Virus record (IMG/VR): IMGVR_UViG_3300037042_003713
Span: 1 to 47,762 of that record
DNA: 47,762 nt
Strand: one strand, 5' to 3'
Source: a virus
The notes under the pieces were generated by a model. That model was not told the origin of the DNA and did not search any database. It saw nothing but the letters and a program-made list of their open reading frames with translations. How positions within the stretch are numbered: position 1 is the first letter of the stretch; the number at the start of each line of letters is the position of its first letter. Made by a program: the position numbers and the translations under genes. Positions 32,863 through 39,312 of the stretch are shown piece after piece.

Positions 32863-33213
32863 TCAGAACGGAATGTCGTCCGAGTAGCTCGACGACGTGC
32901 TCGACCCGCTCGCGGTCGTGGTGCCGGTCATCGCGGGCGCGCTCCTGGCCGTGCTCGCGCTGCTCTGTCCGCCGAACGTGCGCGAGTCGTAGACGTCGAC
33001 GAAATGCGACCAGCGGCCGCCGTCGTCGCGGCTAACGCGCGTGATCGTGCCGTCCTCCCACTGCACCGCCAGCTGCTTGATCTTGCGGTCGAGCGCGAGG
33101 CTCGACAGCTTGCCGTCGCGCTCCCACCCGGCGAACAGATAGAGCCTGTCCTCCTTGCTGCCGCCGACAGGCTTGAGGCTGATAGACATCGTCGGTCGCT
33201 TGTTCTCACTCAT
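32863..33213 (-). CDS. SSB-like protein with DDIPF C-terminal tip
   Basis: 116 aa. It ends in SSSYSDDIPF, the acidic-hydrophobic tip by which bacterial single-stranded DNA-binding proteins recruit partners, after a Ser/Thr/Gly-rich flexible linker (about 80-110). The core of about 75 residues (SISLKPVGGSKEDRLYLFAG, VQWEDGTITRVSRDDGG, HFVDVYDS) is beta-rich and smaller than a classic SSB OB fold (about 110 residues). It may be a compact non-classical ssDNA-binding protein. It lies in a tight RecT - helix-rich protein - SSB-like order. Confidence 0.55.
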   Translation of the reverse strand: MSENKRPTMSISLKPVGGSKEDRLYLFAGWERDGKLSSLALDRKIKQLAVQWEDGTITRVSRDDGGRWSHFVDVYDSRTFGGQSSASTARSAPAMTGTTTASGSSTSSSYSDDIPF

Positions 33214-33746
33214 CGCTTCTTCCCTTCGTTTCGAAGATCGTCCGGTGTTCTCTTGGTGCGCTTACTGGCGGCATCGGATGCGCGCGCGATGGTCCTCTCG
33301 GCCTTCGACCGACGCAGTCCGCACTCGCCTGCCACACGCATGGCCATGTCGACAAACTTGACCGACCACTGATCGTGGAACAGCGCGACCGTAAAGACGA
33401 TCCGGTTCAGTTCGTCTTGAATCTGCTCTTCGCTCATCGACCTGTGATGCGCGATCAGCGCGTTGAACTCACGCGTTGCCAAGTCCGTGACCGCTTTGAC
33501 GCCGCGCTCGTGCTGTTGCTTTTCGCTCTCTCGCTCTTCGTTGACCGTGAGCGGAAGAGTCTGCTGCGTGGCGGACTGACGCATCACGGCCACCGTCGCG
33601 AACATCGACGACAACGCGTGAGACGCGACGGCAGACATGCTCATCTTCGACCACGCGGCGAACTCGCGCAGCTGCGCGTGCAAGTCGTGTTCGATGTTGA
33701 TCGACGTCTGAACCAATGCGTTCGGCTCTCTCTTGTTCTCCATCAA
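33210..33746 (-). CDS. ribbon-helix-helix-like protein
   Basis: 178 aa from ATG 33746 (ATGA overlap with RecT stop). LVQTSINIEHDLHAQLREFA and AWSKMSMSAVASHALSSMFA give the strand-helix-helix look of a DNA-binding RHH domain in the first 55 residues. The remainder is helical (KAVTDLATREFNALIAHHRS, FTVALFHDQWSVKFVDMAMR), with a basic end (ERTIARASDAASKRTKRTPD). Might be a regulator of the operon or an accessory of the recombination genes next to it. Confidence 0.55.
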   Translation of the reverse strand: MMENKREPNALVQTSINIEHDLHAQLREFAAWSKMSMSAVASHALSSMFATVAVMRQSATQQTLPLTVNEERESEKQQHERGVKAVTDLATREFNALIAHHRSMSEEQIQDELNRIVFTVALFHDQWSVKFVDMAMRVAGECGLRRSKAERTIARASDAASKRTKRTPDDLRNEGKKR

Positions 33747-34462
33747 CTTCCTTCCGCCGCGATCACCGCGGCACTCGACACTCGCTGCGCGGCCTCGCGC
33801 CCGAGATCCACGAGCCGCGCGAACGCGGCATCACCCACGGTCCGACGCTGACGCGCCGCGACCAACTCGGCCTTCGCCGATGCAATCTCCGCGAGGCTCG
33901 TCGCGCCGCGCAGGAGGCTCGCCACGCGCTGCTCGTCGTCGTCGTCGGGCACGACCTGGGCGTCGATGGACTCGGCCTCCTCGGGCACGTACAGACCGCC
34001 GCCGCCGATGACGTCCGGCGCGAACGCGCGCACGGCCGCGCTGATACAACGCGCCCGGAGCATGGCCTTTGGGTACGTCTGCCAGGGTCCGCTCTTGCCC
34101 GCGAGGCCCGCCTTGCGCGCGCCTTCGATCGTCCACGTCTCCTCGTGCTGCACGTCGTCGCGGGTCAGGCGCAGCGTCGCGACCGAGTCGGTCGACTCGA
34201 GCCACTCGACGCGCACGCCGGCTCGAATGGCGCGAGCGAGCATCGCGCCCGACGACAGCGTCGGCCGGCCGTTCACCACGTGAATCTCGCGGAGGCTTTC
34301 CATCGGGCCCATGCCGAGCTCCGCGCCGGTCAGAATGCACGCGGCGATCGCGTGCGGCTGGCCGAGGTACGTTGACGGCACGAAGCCACGCGACTGGGCG
34401 AGGCTATCGGCGAGGCGGAAGACGTCGGGCATCGACGTCGGGATCAGTGCGAGTTTCGACAT
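33743..34462 (-). CDS. recT: RecT-family single-strand annealing recombinase
   Basis: 239 aa from ATG 34462, with AAGGAAGCTGC in front. PDVFRLADSLAQSRGFVPST, AIAACILTGAELGMGPMESL (about 38-57), REIHVVNGRPTLSSGAMLAR and the KSGPWQTYPKAMLRARCISA block followed by AVRAFAPDVIGGGGLYVPEE are the conserved RecT features. The acidic linker and helical tail follow. It pairs complementary strands. The usual partner exonuclease was not found in this window; SSB-like protein and resolvase are in the same operon. Confidence 0.88.
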   Translation of the reverse strand: MSKLALIPTSMPDVFRLADSLAQSRGFVPSTYLGQPHAIAACILTGAELGMGPMESLREIHVVNGRPTLSSGAMLARAIRAGVRVEWLESTDSVATLRLTRDDVQHEETWTIEGARKAGLAGKSGPWQTYPKAMLRARCISAAVRAFAPDVIGGGGLYVPEEAESIDAQVVPDDDDEQRVASLLRGATSLAEIASAKAELVAARQRRTVGDAAFARLVDLGREAAQRVSSAAVIAAEGS

Positions 34463-34473
34463 GCAGCTTCCTT

Positions 34474-34977
34474 TCAGGTGATCTTGAGGTAACGGGTTCC
34501 GGGTCGAATCCTCGCGCCCGCCGGCACGAGGCCGGTGCGCTTGTACTCGGCCATGATCGAGGTCTTCGAGGCGACGCGCTCGAGCCGAACGTGATCGTCG
34601 GGGACCTGGGCGACGTCCTCGATCTCGACCGCCTCGACGCCCTCGATCACCACGATCGTGTGCGTCGCGGTCGTCAACTTGCGCATCTTCGCGATGTCCA
34701 TGCACGCGATCGAGTGCTCGCGGATGCGGTCGGTCTTGGCCTGGAGCGCGCGTCGCCGTTCAGCGAGGCGCTTCTCCTCGACGCGAATCTCGTCCGCGTC
34801 GGCGCGCATTGACTCAAGCATCGCGACTAGGCCGCGCATGCGCTCGCCGAGCTCCATGTTCGTCGCGGCGAGCTCGTGGAACGCGGCATCGGCGGCCGCG
34901 TCGTCGTCGCCCTCCATCGCCTCGAGGAGCGCGCCGTGTTGGGCGGACAGTTGGTAGAGCGGTACGCGCGTCATCAT
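34474..34977 (-). CDS. siphovirus Gp157-family protein
   Basis: 167 aa. LYQLSAQHGALLEAMEGDDD then ELAATNMELGERMRGLVAML and a long basic coiled coil (ADEIRVEEKRLAERRRALQA), and the C-terminal VRLERVASKTSIMAEYKRTG with PAGARIRPGTRYLKIT are the Gp157 pattern. Such genes usually sit directly next to RecT- or ERF-type annealing genes in phage early operons, as here. Exact role not known; some family members are linked with phage resistance. Confidence 0.85.
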   Translation of the reverse strand: MMTRVPLYQLSAQHGALLEAMEGDDDAAADAAFHELAATNMELGERMRGLVAMLESMRADADEIRVEEKRLAERRRALQAKTDRIREHSIACMDIAKMRKLTTATHTIVVIEGVEAVEIEDVAQVPDDHVRLERVASKTSIMAEYKRTGLVPAGARIRPGTRYLKIT

Positions 34978-35507
34978 TCGTCCCCTTCCCAGTCGTTGAC
35001 AATTTCCCTCAAGGCATCGATCACGGGCGCATCGTGTCCGCGCTGCGTCTCGTATGCGTTTGAGTTGAGCATGTTGGACGAGAGCACGATCAGGATCATT
35101 CCGGCCGCCGTGTCGAGATCGCTTCGAAGTCGCTCGATCTCTTCGAGCGCGTCAGCCATCTGTTCGATCGGCTTTCGGATCGAATGACCTCCAAGCTTGC
35201 ACCAGCTGGACACGGTCAACGTGTCGCGGCTTAGCCTGAGTCGCATCGCCGCGTCCTTGGCATGTCGACCGTATGCGGCGACGTGCGCGTAGAGCGCCCA
35301 GTCCTTGACGCGCTCGTCGACCGGGAACCGCCGCCTCCATTCGGAAAGCACCTCGGCCGCGAGCGCCGGGTCCATGTCAAGCTCGAGCGCGCACGCGAGC
35401 GCGCCGTCGGTCGCATCCGCGACCTCGACAGACGTGCCGAACTCCTCCGTCCACTGCGGTCGATGCGAGTGGCGGCACAGGGTCATCGTCCCGGCGTCGA
35501 TTCTCAT
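34974..35507 (-). CDS. hypothetical protein of the early operon
   Basis: 177 aa. RIDAGTMTLCRHSHRPQWTE, then a helical body (LEEIERLRSDLDTAAGMILI), ending DALREIVNDWEGDE. A short TCRH-like Cys/His pair near the start is not enough for a zinc site. Not recognised. ATGA overlaps with both neighbours. Confidence 0.5.
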   Translation of the reverse strand: MRIDAGTMTLCRHSHRPQWTEEFGTSVEVADATDGALACALELDMDPALAAEVLSEWRRRFPVDERVKDWALYAHVAAYGRHAKDAAMRLRLSRDTLTVSSWCKLGGHSIRKPIEQMADALEEIERLRSDLDTAAGMILIVLSSNMLNSNAYETQRGHDAPVIDALREIVNDWEGDE

Positions 35508-35773
35508 GTCTCCTCCTGCGGCGTCCAGGGCCGGCGCGACGCGACGTACCAGCCCTCGGACGAGCGGTGCAGCGTCGCGCGCTGACCGCGCTCGCGGCTC
35601 GTCGCCAGCGCGACGTGGTAGGACGAGTCACGGCACTCCTCGTCGAGCCGGCGGATCAGCGCGCGCTCGGACGGGCACCAGTAGTGCGCGATCGCGACCG
35701 ACTGCGTGTCGCCGGGACGGGCGTAACCAAAAACAGACGCGGCCCACGGCGCGTCAGGCACGAGCGAGATCAC
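35504..35773 (-). CDS. small hypothetical protein
   Basis: 89 aa from GTG 35773 (GTGA overlap). ISLVPDAPWAASVFGYARPG, then HYWCPSERALIRRLDEECRD and RATLHRSSEGWYVASRRPWT. Mixed alpha/beta, several Trp and Tyr, two Cys. Not recognised. Confidence 0.5.
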   Translation of the reverse strand: MISLVPDAPWAASVFGYARPGDTQSVAIAHYWCPSERALIRRLDEECRDSSYHVALATSRERGQRATLHRSSEGWYVASRRPWTPQEET

Positions 35774-35946
35774 CAGCGCACCTCCGCGTCGCACGGTTCG
35801 TCCGTGTAGTCGTGCTGCTCGGCGTCGGCGTAGTCGTACCCGCTCACGCGCCGGACCTCGCCGGACCCGCCGCACGTCGGGCAGTGCATCGGGTAGTCGC
35901 CGCCGCCCGAACCTTCGCAGCGCGGGCACATGTTGTGGTCGGTCAT
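35770..35946 (-). CDS. small DnaJ-type zinc-finger protein (CxxCxGxG x2)
   Basis: 58 aa from ATG 35946, preceded by TAGGTAACGACG. Two CxxCxGxG motifs: C7PRCEGSG and C22PTCGGSG, as in half of a DnaJ central zinc domain. The tail is acidic and Tyr-rich (YDYADAEQHDYTDEP). It may act as a tiny chaperone-like zinc module. A second protein with the same motif pair starts the operon (37219-37602). Confidence 0.65.
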   Translation of the reverse strand: MTDHNMCPRCEGSGGGDYPMHCPTCGGSGEVRRVSGYDYADAEQHDYTDEPCDAEVRW

Positions 35947-35968
35947 CGTCGTTACCTATCCATATGAG

Positions 35969-36268
35969 TTAGTAGCCGTCGCCGGAGCCGGAGCCGTCGC
36001 CGTTGCCGTTGCCGTCGCCGTCGCCGTCGCCGTCGCCGGAGCCGTAGCCGTCGCCGGAGCCGTTGCCGGAACCGTAGCCGGAGCCGTTGCCGGAGCCGTC
36101 GCCGGAGCCGTAGCCGTAGCTGGAGCCGGAGCCGTAGCCGTAGCCGTAGCCGGAGCCGGAGCCGTCGCCGGAGCCGTAGCCGTAGCCGGAGCCGTTGCCG
36201 GAGCCGTCGCCGGATCCGTAGCCGTCGCCGGAGCCGTTGCCGGAACCGGAGCCGTTCACTTGCCCCAT
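35969..36268 (-). CDS. extreme low-complexity (S/D/N/Y)-Gly dipeptide repeat protein
   Basis: 99 aa from ATG 36268; GTG 36259, overlapping the upstream stop as GTGA, gives 96 aa and fits the operon style. After MGQV the protein is 47 dipeptides, 46 of them X-G with X = Ser (18), Asp (11), Tyr (10) or Asn (7), one S-S, and a final Tyr. Glycine makes up about half. Only five residue types are used. The sequence is expected to be disordered; the Tyr/Gly/Ser make-up resembles phase-separating FUS-type domains and the DG runs could bind calcium. Encoded by about 47 near-identical hexamers. Ends in TAA. No homologue known to me. Confidence 0.6.
   Translation of the reverse strand: MGQVNGSGSGNGSGDGYGSGDGSGNGSGYGYGSGDGSGSGYGYGYGSGSSYGYGSGDGSGNGSGYGSGNGSGDGYGSGDGDGDGDGNGNGDGSGSGDGY
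35972..36255. repeat. hexanucleotide tandem repeat (GCCGNN-type)
   Basis: About 47 copies of a 6-base unit, GCCGGA, GCCGTA, GCCGTC or GCCGTT on the + strand, in place of ordinary gene sequence. Only the first two bases of the X codon vary (TCC, TAC, GAC, AAC). Because all three minus frames are open, the region could mutate by slippage. Confidence 0.85.
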
Positions 36269-36564
36269 CCGCAGTCATCGATCCGCTGCGCCGCGAGAGC
36301 AGACACAGGGATGATCTCGATAGCTTCAAGGAGCAGAATCGTCGGCACCGAATCCGACACTCGCGAGCCACGCGACAGCCCCGAGATGGCGATCTCCGAG
36401 AGCGTGTTTGCGCCGACCCAGCTCCAGATCCTCCTCGCGTCGCTGAGGACGATCTCGCGACCATCCCTGGCCTGCATGCGGCCGACATGCACGCCGGCCG
36501 AATAGGTCCGGACCAACACGACATTACCGATCATCTCTGACTTTTCGTCCATCATCGCCTCCAT
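36256..36564 (-). CDS. DUF6948-like protein
   Basis: 102 aa from ATG 36564 (TGATG with the upstream gene). MIGNVVLVRTYSAGVHVGRM, SDARRIWSWVGANTLSEIAI and TILLLEAIEIIPVSALAAQR match a short phage family that I know as DUF6948, with a small beta fold around the VGANTLSEI block. Function is not established. The stop overlaps the start of the dipeptide-repeat gene. Confidence 0.75.
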   Translation of the reverse strand: MEAMMDEKSEMIGNVVLVRTYSAGVHVGRMQARDGREIVLSDARRIWSWVGANTLSEIAISGLSRGSRVSDSVPTILLLEAIEIIPVSALAAQRIDDCGWGK

Positions 36565-36734
36565 CACATCGCCATCCAGATCATCGAACAGACCAGAGTC
36601 AGCGCGAGCGTCGCGGCGAGCGCGAGGAGCTCGAGCACGTCGTCGCGCCGGACCAGCGGGCGCGGCCGCACGCGGCGGTTGCGGTGCCGCTCGTCGGGCA
36701 GCGACGGCACCCACGGGACGTGCCGCCGCCTCAC
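36564..36734 (-). CDS. small single-pass membrane protein
   Basis: 56 aa from GTG 36734 (GTGA overlap). Basic N-terminus RRRHVPWVPSLPDERHRNRR, then a C-terminal membrane segment DVLELLALAATLALTLVCSM ending IWMAM. Positive-inside rule gives N-in topology. An early membrane protein could disturb host membrane functions or serve in superinfection exclusion; this is inference. Confidence 0.55.
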   Translation of the reverse strand: MRRRHVPWVPSLPDERHRNRRVRPRPLVRRDDVLELLALAATLALTLVCSMIWMAM

Positions 36735-36910
36735 GACGCACCGCCCGTTGCGCGCCGGACGCGCCGGACGATGATGCGCTGGGCACGCTTGATCTCGCGT
36801 TCGGCCAGGTCGAGCAGACCGCGAGCCGTCTCGAGCTCGCCACGCTCGAGCGCATCGCGCGCGGCCAGTTCGTAGACTCCGGCTGCGTCGAGCACGCGCA
36901 CGCCGCTCAC
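36731..36910 (-). CDS. small helical protein
   Basis: 59 aa from GTG 36910 (GTGA overlap). SGVRVLDAAGVYELAARDAL followed by ETARGLLDLAEREIKRAQRI and a basic end (VRRVRRATGGAS). Two amphipathic helices with a basic tail. Not recognised. Confidence 0.5.
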   Translation of the reverse strand: MSGVRVLDAAGVYELAARDALERGELETARGLLDLAEREIKRAQRIIVRRVRRATGGAS

Positions 36911-37074
36911 GACGCCACCCCGGTCGCACGGGCGTACCAGCGATTGGCGCCGGCAAGCGTCTTGAAAGTCTTGGACTGCGTAAACGTGAGCGCGACGAAC
37001 GTGCCGTCGGCCTGCGGAAACACGCCGCGGACCATGGACTCTCCGTTACCCAGATCAATCTTTTCGCAGGTCAT
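36907..37074 (-). CDS. small hypothetical protein, first after the internal promoter
   Basis: 55 aa from ATG 37074, with AAGGAAGACGACG in front. TCEKIDLGNGESMVRGVFPQ, FVALTFTQSKTFKTLAGANR and WYARATGVAS form a small beta-beta-alpha protein of a kind common in phage early operons. Preceded by the promoter at 37119-37149. Confidence 0.55.
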   Translation of the reverse strand: MTCEKIDLGNGESMVRGVFPQADGTFVALTFTQSKTFKTLAGANRWYARATGVAS

Positions 37075-37118
37075 CGTCGTCTTCCTTGTTCGCGGCCAGC
37101 GACACGCTGACCACTCGA

Positions 37119-37149
37119 TGTATATGGATCGGACCGATCAGGATGTCAA
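37119..37149 (-). promoter_or_regulatory. leftward promoter candidate
   Basis: Minus strand: TTGACA (37149-37144, perfect -35) then TATACA (37124-37119) with a 19-base spacer, or CATATA (37126-37121) with 17. Located in the only gap over 100 bases within the operon (37075-37218). GAAACTATTT lies 12 bases upstream of the -35. Confidence 0.55.
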
Positions 37150-37157
37150 CAAAGTTT

Positions 37158-37174
37158 GTCGAAATAGTTTCGAC
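37158..37174. promoter_or_regulatory. perfect 7-bp palindrome, operator candidate 1
   Basis: GTCGAAA-TAG-TTTCGAC at 37158-37174, a perfect inverted repeat with a 3-base centre, 8 bases upstream of the -35 box of the leftward promoter. Its core AAATAGTTTC is repeated at 37692-37701. Confidence 0.55.
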
Positions 37175-37218
37175 GCTTGCAACGCGGGACCGTGATAGGC
37201 ACGGCCCCGCGCCCGCGT

Positions 37219-37602
37219 TCATGCCGCGTCGTGCATCATCGCCCACGCCGCACGCGCGAACGCCTGGCCGTCGTGGTACGCGTTGCGGCGACCGTCGAGC
37301 CAACCCTGCACGCCTCGCCCATCGCATCGAAAGCACGATCCGCCAGGCCCGGTCGGCTTTCCGTTGACCGTGCCGGTCACGAAGCTCCCGGTTCCGGCGC
37401 ATCGGCGACAGACAAACCGCACCGCGTCGGCGGCCTTGAGCCACTGCTCGGGAGTCGCTTCGCCGCGGACGAGCTTGCGCACCGCGGCATCAAACTCCGA
37501 GCGACTGGAGTTGTCGTACGAGGCGTGAGCGCGCCGCTCGGCGTACTCGCGTCGCATCTCGGAAATGTTCGCGCCGGCATCGATAGTCTTCGTCGTGTAC
37601 AT
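37219..37602 (-). CDS. DnaJ-type zinc-finger protein, first gene of the leftward operon
   Basis: 127 aa from ATG 37602, with AAGGAAGACGACG in front, the same leader as the gene at 36907-37074. C65RRCAGTG and C90FRCDGRG form the paired CxxCxGxG zinc motif, joined by SFVTGTVNGKPTGPGGS; the N-terminal part is helical with ERRAHASYDNSSRS. The C-terminal part is GVQGWLDGRRNAYHDGQAFA. It has no J domain, so it is a stand-alone zinc module. It is separated from the rest of the operon by a second promoter. Confidence 0.65.
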   Translation of the reverse strand: MYTTKTIDAGANISEMRREYAERRAHASYDNSSRSEFDAAVRKLVRGEATPEQWLKAADAVRFVCRRCAGTGSFVTGTVNGKPTGPGGSCFRCDGRGVQGWLDGRRNAYHDGQAFARAAWAMMHDAA

Positions 37603-37651
37603 CGTCGTCTTCCTTGTGCGTCGCGGCGTCCGTCGCTGCGTCGATGAGGTG

Positions 37652-37679
37652 ACTCTATCAGCGCTCGGCGAGTTGTCCA
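37652..37679 (-). promoter_or_regulatory. leftward promoter candidate (first)
   Basis: Minus strand: TGGACA (37679-37674), 16-base spacer, TAGAGT (37657-37652), each 4-5 of 6 to the consensus. It would drive the gene at 37219-37602. GAAACTATTT ends exactly 12 bases before it on the minus strand, as at the other promoter. Confidence 0.5.
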
Positions 37680-37687
37680 GCGCGGTT

Positions 37688-37702
37688 CGTAAAATAGTTT
37701 CA
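37688..37702. promoter_or_regulatory. operator candidate 2
   Basis: CGTAAAATAGTTTCA (37688-37702) shares the 10-base core AAATAGTTTC (37692-37701) with the palindrome at 37158-37174. The dyad is weaker, with A/T-rich arms AAAA-TAG-TTTC. Confidence 0.45.
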
Positions 37703-37726
37703 GAAAAGTTAGGATGACGATTCCGG

Positions 37727-37756
37727 TTGACGCGGTTGGCTCCCGTCGGGTATGCG
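37727..37756 (+). promoter_or_regulatory. rightward promoter candidate, possibly giving a leaderless transcript
   Basis: TTGACG (37727-37732), 18-base spacer, TATGCG (37751-37756). Transcription would begin about 37763, the ATG of the regulator gene, which has no ribosome site. Confidence 0.4.
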
Positions 37757-37762
37757 AACGCG

Positions 37763-38062
37763 ATGCACCACATCACCCTGATCGAGTACCTCGAGCGCGA
37801 CGGCCGAGGAGCCGTCGAGCGACTCGCCCGCGCCGCGGGCATTGCGCGCCCCACCGTCGAGGCCGCGCGCGCCGGACGCGCCATCTCGCTCGCGAAGGCG
37901 GTCGCGATCAGCGAGGCGACGGGCGGCGTCGTCTCGCGCTGGTCGCTGATGGGCATGTCGCCCGAGGCCGTCGCGGCGGTCGAGCGCGTCGAGCCGACCA
38001 AGGTCCGGCGCGCCCGTCGGCCCGTGCGTCGGCCCGTGCGCCGAGTCGGAGGCGCGACGTGA
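37763..38062 (+). CDS. Cro/CI-like helix-turn-helix regulator
   Basis: 99 aa from ATG 37763. HHITLIEYLERDGRGAVERL then ARAAGIARPTVEAARAGRAI and SLAKAVAISEATGGVVSRWS are the small Cro/YdaS-type helix-turn-helix (about residues 18-60). The C-terminus is very basic (KVRRARRPVRRPVRRVGG). Located at the divergent control region between the leftward early operon and the rightward replication genes, the classic place of Cro or CI. Probably it reads the AAATAGTTTC sites. No ribosome site and a -10 box just upstream suggest a leaderless start. Confidence 0.7.
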   Translation: MHHITLIEYLERDGRGAVERLARAAGIARPTVEAARAGRAISLAKAVAISEATGGVVSRWSLMGMSPEAVAAVERVEPTKVRRARRPVRRPVRRVGGAT

Positions 38063-38172
38063 TCGCGCTCGCATGCGTGCGCCTCGCGGGCCGAGCGGCT
38101 CGACGGGCGGCCGTCATCCTGGCGCGGCTCGAGCAGCGCCTCGACAGGAGGCGCGCGCCGTGGGCGGTGTGA
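38059..38172 (+). CDS. very small basic protein
   Basis: 37 aa from GTG 38059, overlapping the regulator stop (GTGA), with GGAGGCGCGAC in front. IALACVRLAGRAARRAAVIL then ARLEQRLDRRRAPWAV. One Arg-rich amphipathic helix. Too small to assign; the coupling supports that it is translated. Confidence 0.42.
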   Translation: MIALACVRLAGRAARRAAVILARLEQRLDRRRAPWAV

Positions 38173-38708
38173 GCGAACGGCGCGTGCGCGAGCTCGAGCG
38201 CGCGGCGACGGCGTGGCTGCTCGAGCACGACCCGCTCGCGCGGTCGCGACGCGAGGCCGACCGCGGCCCGCTGGTCGCGTGGCAGATGTCCCCCGTCGAG
38301 GTGCCGGACGTCGACGACGACCAGGACGACGCGGGCGAGATCGCGCGCACGTTCGCGGACCTGTCCGGCGGGCGGCTCATGCCCAGGTTCGCGGCGTGGA
38401 CGTGGATCCTCGACGACGGCTGCAACATGAAGCGCGCCGAGTACATGCGACAGACGCGTGCGGCCAAGCCCGAGCGCGCCGCGCAGTGGCGAGCGCAGGA
38501 ACGGGCACCTCGAGCAGCTGCGCGCGAGGCCGACCGCGCGCGCCTAGCCGTCGCGGACCTGTTCGACGGGCCGCACGCGGTCGCCGAGGGACGCGCGGCC
38601 GCGGGCGAACGACGACGCGCCAAGGACGCCGCCCGCAAGCGCGCGGCAAGAGAACGCAAGATCACCGAGTCGAGCGCGACGCTCGACCTACTCAGGAGGA
38701 TGGGATGA
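38160..38708 (+). CDS. hypothetical basic helical protein
   Basis: 182 aa from GTG 38160 (AGGAGG eight bases upstream; GTG 38169 also in frame). ERAATAWLLEHDPLARSRRE, an acidic PDVDDDQDDAGEIARTFADL stretch, FAAWTWILDDGCNMKRAEYM, then a long Ala/Arg helix (AERAAQWRAQERAPRAAARE-like). High charge and helical content suggest nucleic acid or protein binding. Not recognised. Overlaps next gene by ATGA. Confidence 0.5.
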   Translation: MGGVSERRVRELERAATAWLLEHDPLARSRREADRGPLVAWQMSPVEVPDVDDDQDDAGEIARTFADLSGGRLMPRFAAWTWILDDGCNMKRAEYMRQTRAAKPERAAQWRAQERAPRAAAREADRARLAVADLFDGPHAVAEGRAAAGERRRAKDAARKRAARERKITESSATLDLLRRMG

Positions 38709-38896
38709 CGACAGAGAAGTGGCTTCGACTCGCACGACACGCACAGGACCGTCAGATCCCGCTGCCCGACATCGCCCGCGCTCGACGCGCGCCGCTGTCT
38801 CACGAGCAGACCGAGCGCGCCGCGGCCGACATGCGCGAGCTCGTCGCCGGCCGCATGACGTTCGACGAGTACGTCGCGCGGCTGGTGCGCTCGTGA
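38705..38896 (+). CDS. small hypothetical protein
   Basis: 63 aa from ATG 38705, with AGGAGGATGGG in front. TTEKWLRLARHAQDRQIPLP, then DIARARRAPLSHEQTERAAA and LVAGRMTFDEYVARLVRS. Helical, cytoplasmic, not recognised. Lies in the run leading to the replication genes. Confidence 0.5.
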   Translation: MTTEKWLRLARHAQDRQIPLPDIARARRAPLSHEQTERAAADMRELVAGRMTFDEYVARLVRS

Positions 38897-39312
38897 CGCG
38901 CTCGGGTGCCATCGCGCGCGAGTTGCTCGGCGCGATCGAGGGCATATACATCGTCGACTCGCCGAAGCGAGAGCCGATGATCCAGTCGCTCTTCCCCGGC
39001 GTCGAGGTGCTTAGCCCGCGCAACTACGGATGGAGCGGGGCTGGCCAGCTGATCACGGTCGGCGAGTGGACGCGGATCATCCGCGACCGGACGGTGATCG
39101 TTTGGACGACGGCCGATCCCAAGATAGGCACGATCCATCAGATGCGCCGGGTCGGCCGCATCGCGCTCGAGCGAGGAGCCGCGCACGCGTTCGGGCAGAT
39201 CCACATCGCGACGCCTCGCCGCATCTACCTCGACCGCGAGCCGCACGACCCGCATCGACGCGCGAGCGCGGACCAGCTGGACCTCGACCTCGACCGACGA
39301 GGCCCACGATGA
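38893..39312 (+). CDS. hypothetical protein upstream of prim-pol
   Basis: 139 aa from GTG 38893 (GTGA overlap). ARELLGAIEGIYIVDSPKRE, then MIQSLFPGVEVLSPRNYGWS, GQLITVGEWTRIIRDRTVIV and AAHAFGQIHIATPRRIYLDR. Alpha/beta protein with several short strands; it ends in an acidic tail. Not recognised. Its coupling to the prim-pol gene suggests a replication accessory role. Confidence 0.5.
   Translation: MTRSGAIARELLGAIEGIYIVDSPKREPMIQSLFPGVEVLSPRNYGWSGAGQLITVGEWTRIIRDRTVIVWTTADPKIGTIHQMRRVGRIALERGAAHAFGQIHIATPRRIYLDREPHDPHRRASADQLDLDLDRRGPR

Noticed and set aside
35972-36255. CRISPR-like array
   Set aside because: The unit is only 6 bases, with no spacers and no cas genes; it is a coding tandem repeat.
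35930-36505. Plus-strand frame of 191 codons with Val-Ala repeats over the hexamer tract, and a minus frame rich in Arg-Leu
   Set aside because: All frames are open because of the 6-base repeat without stops. Only the X-Gly frame has the GTGA coupling to the upstream gene and ends in TAA before the next gene's own ribosome site.
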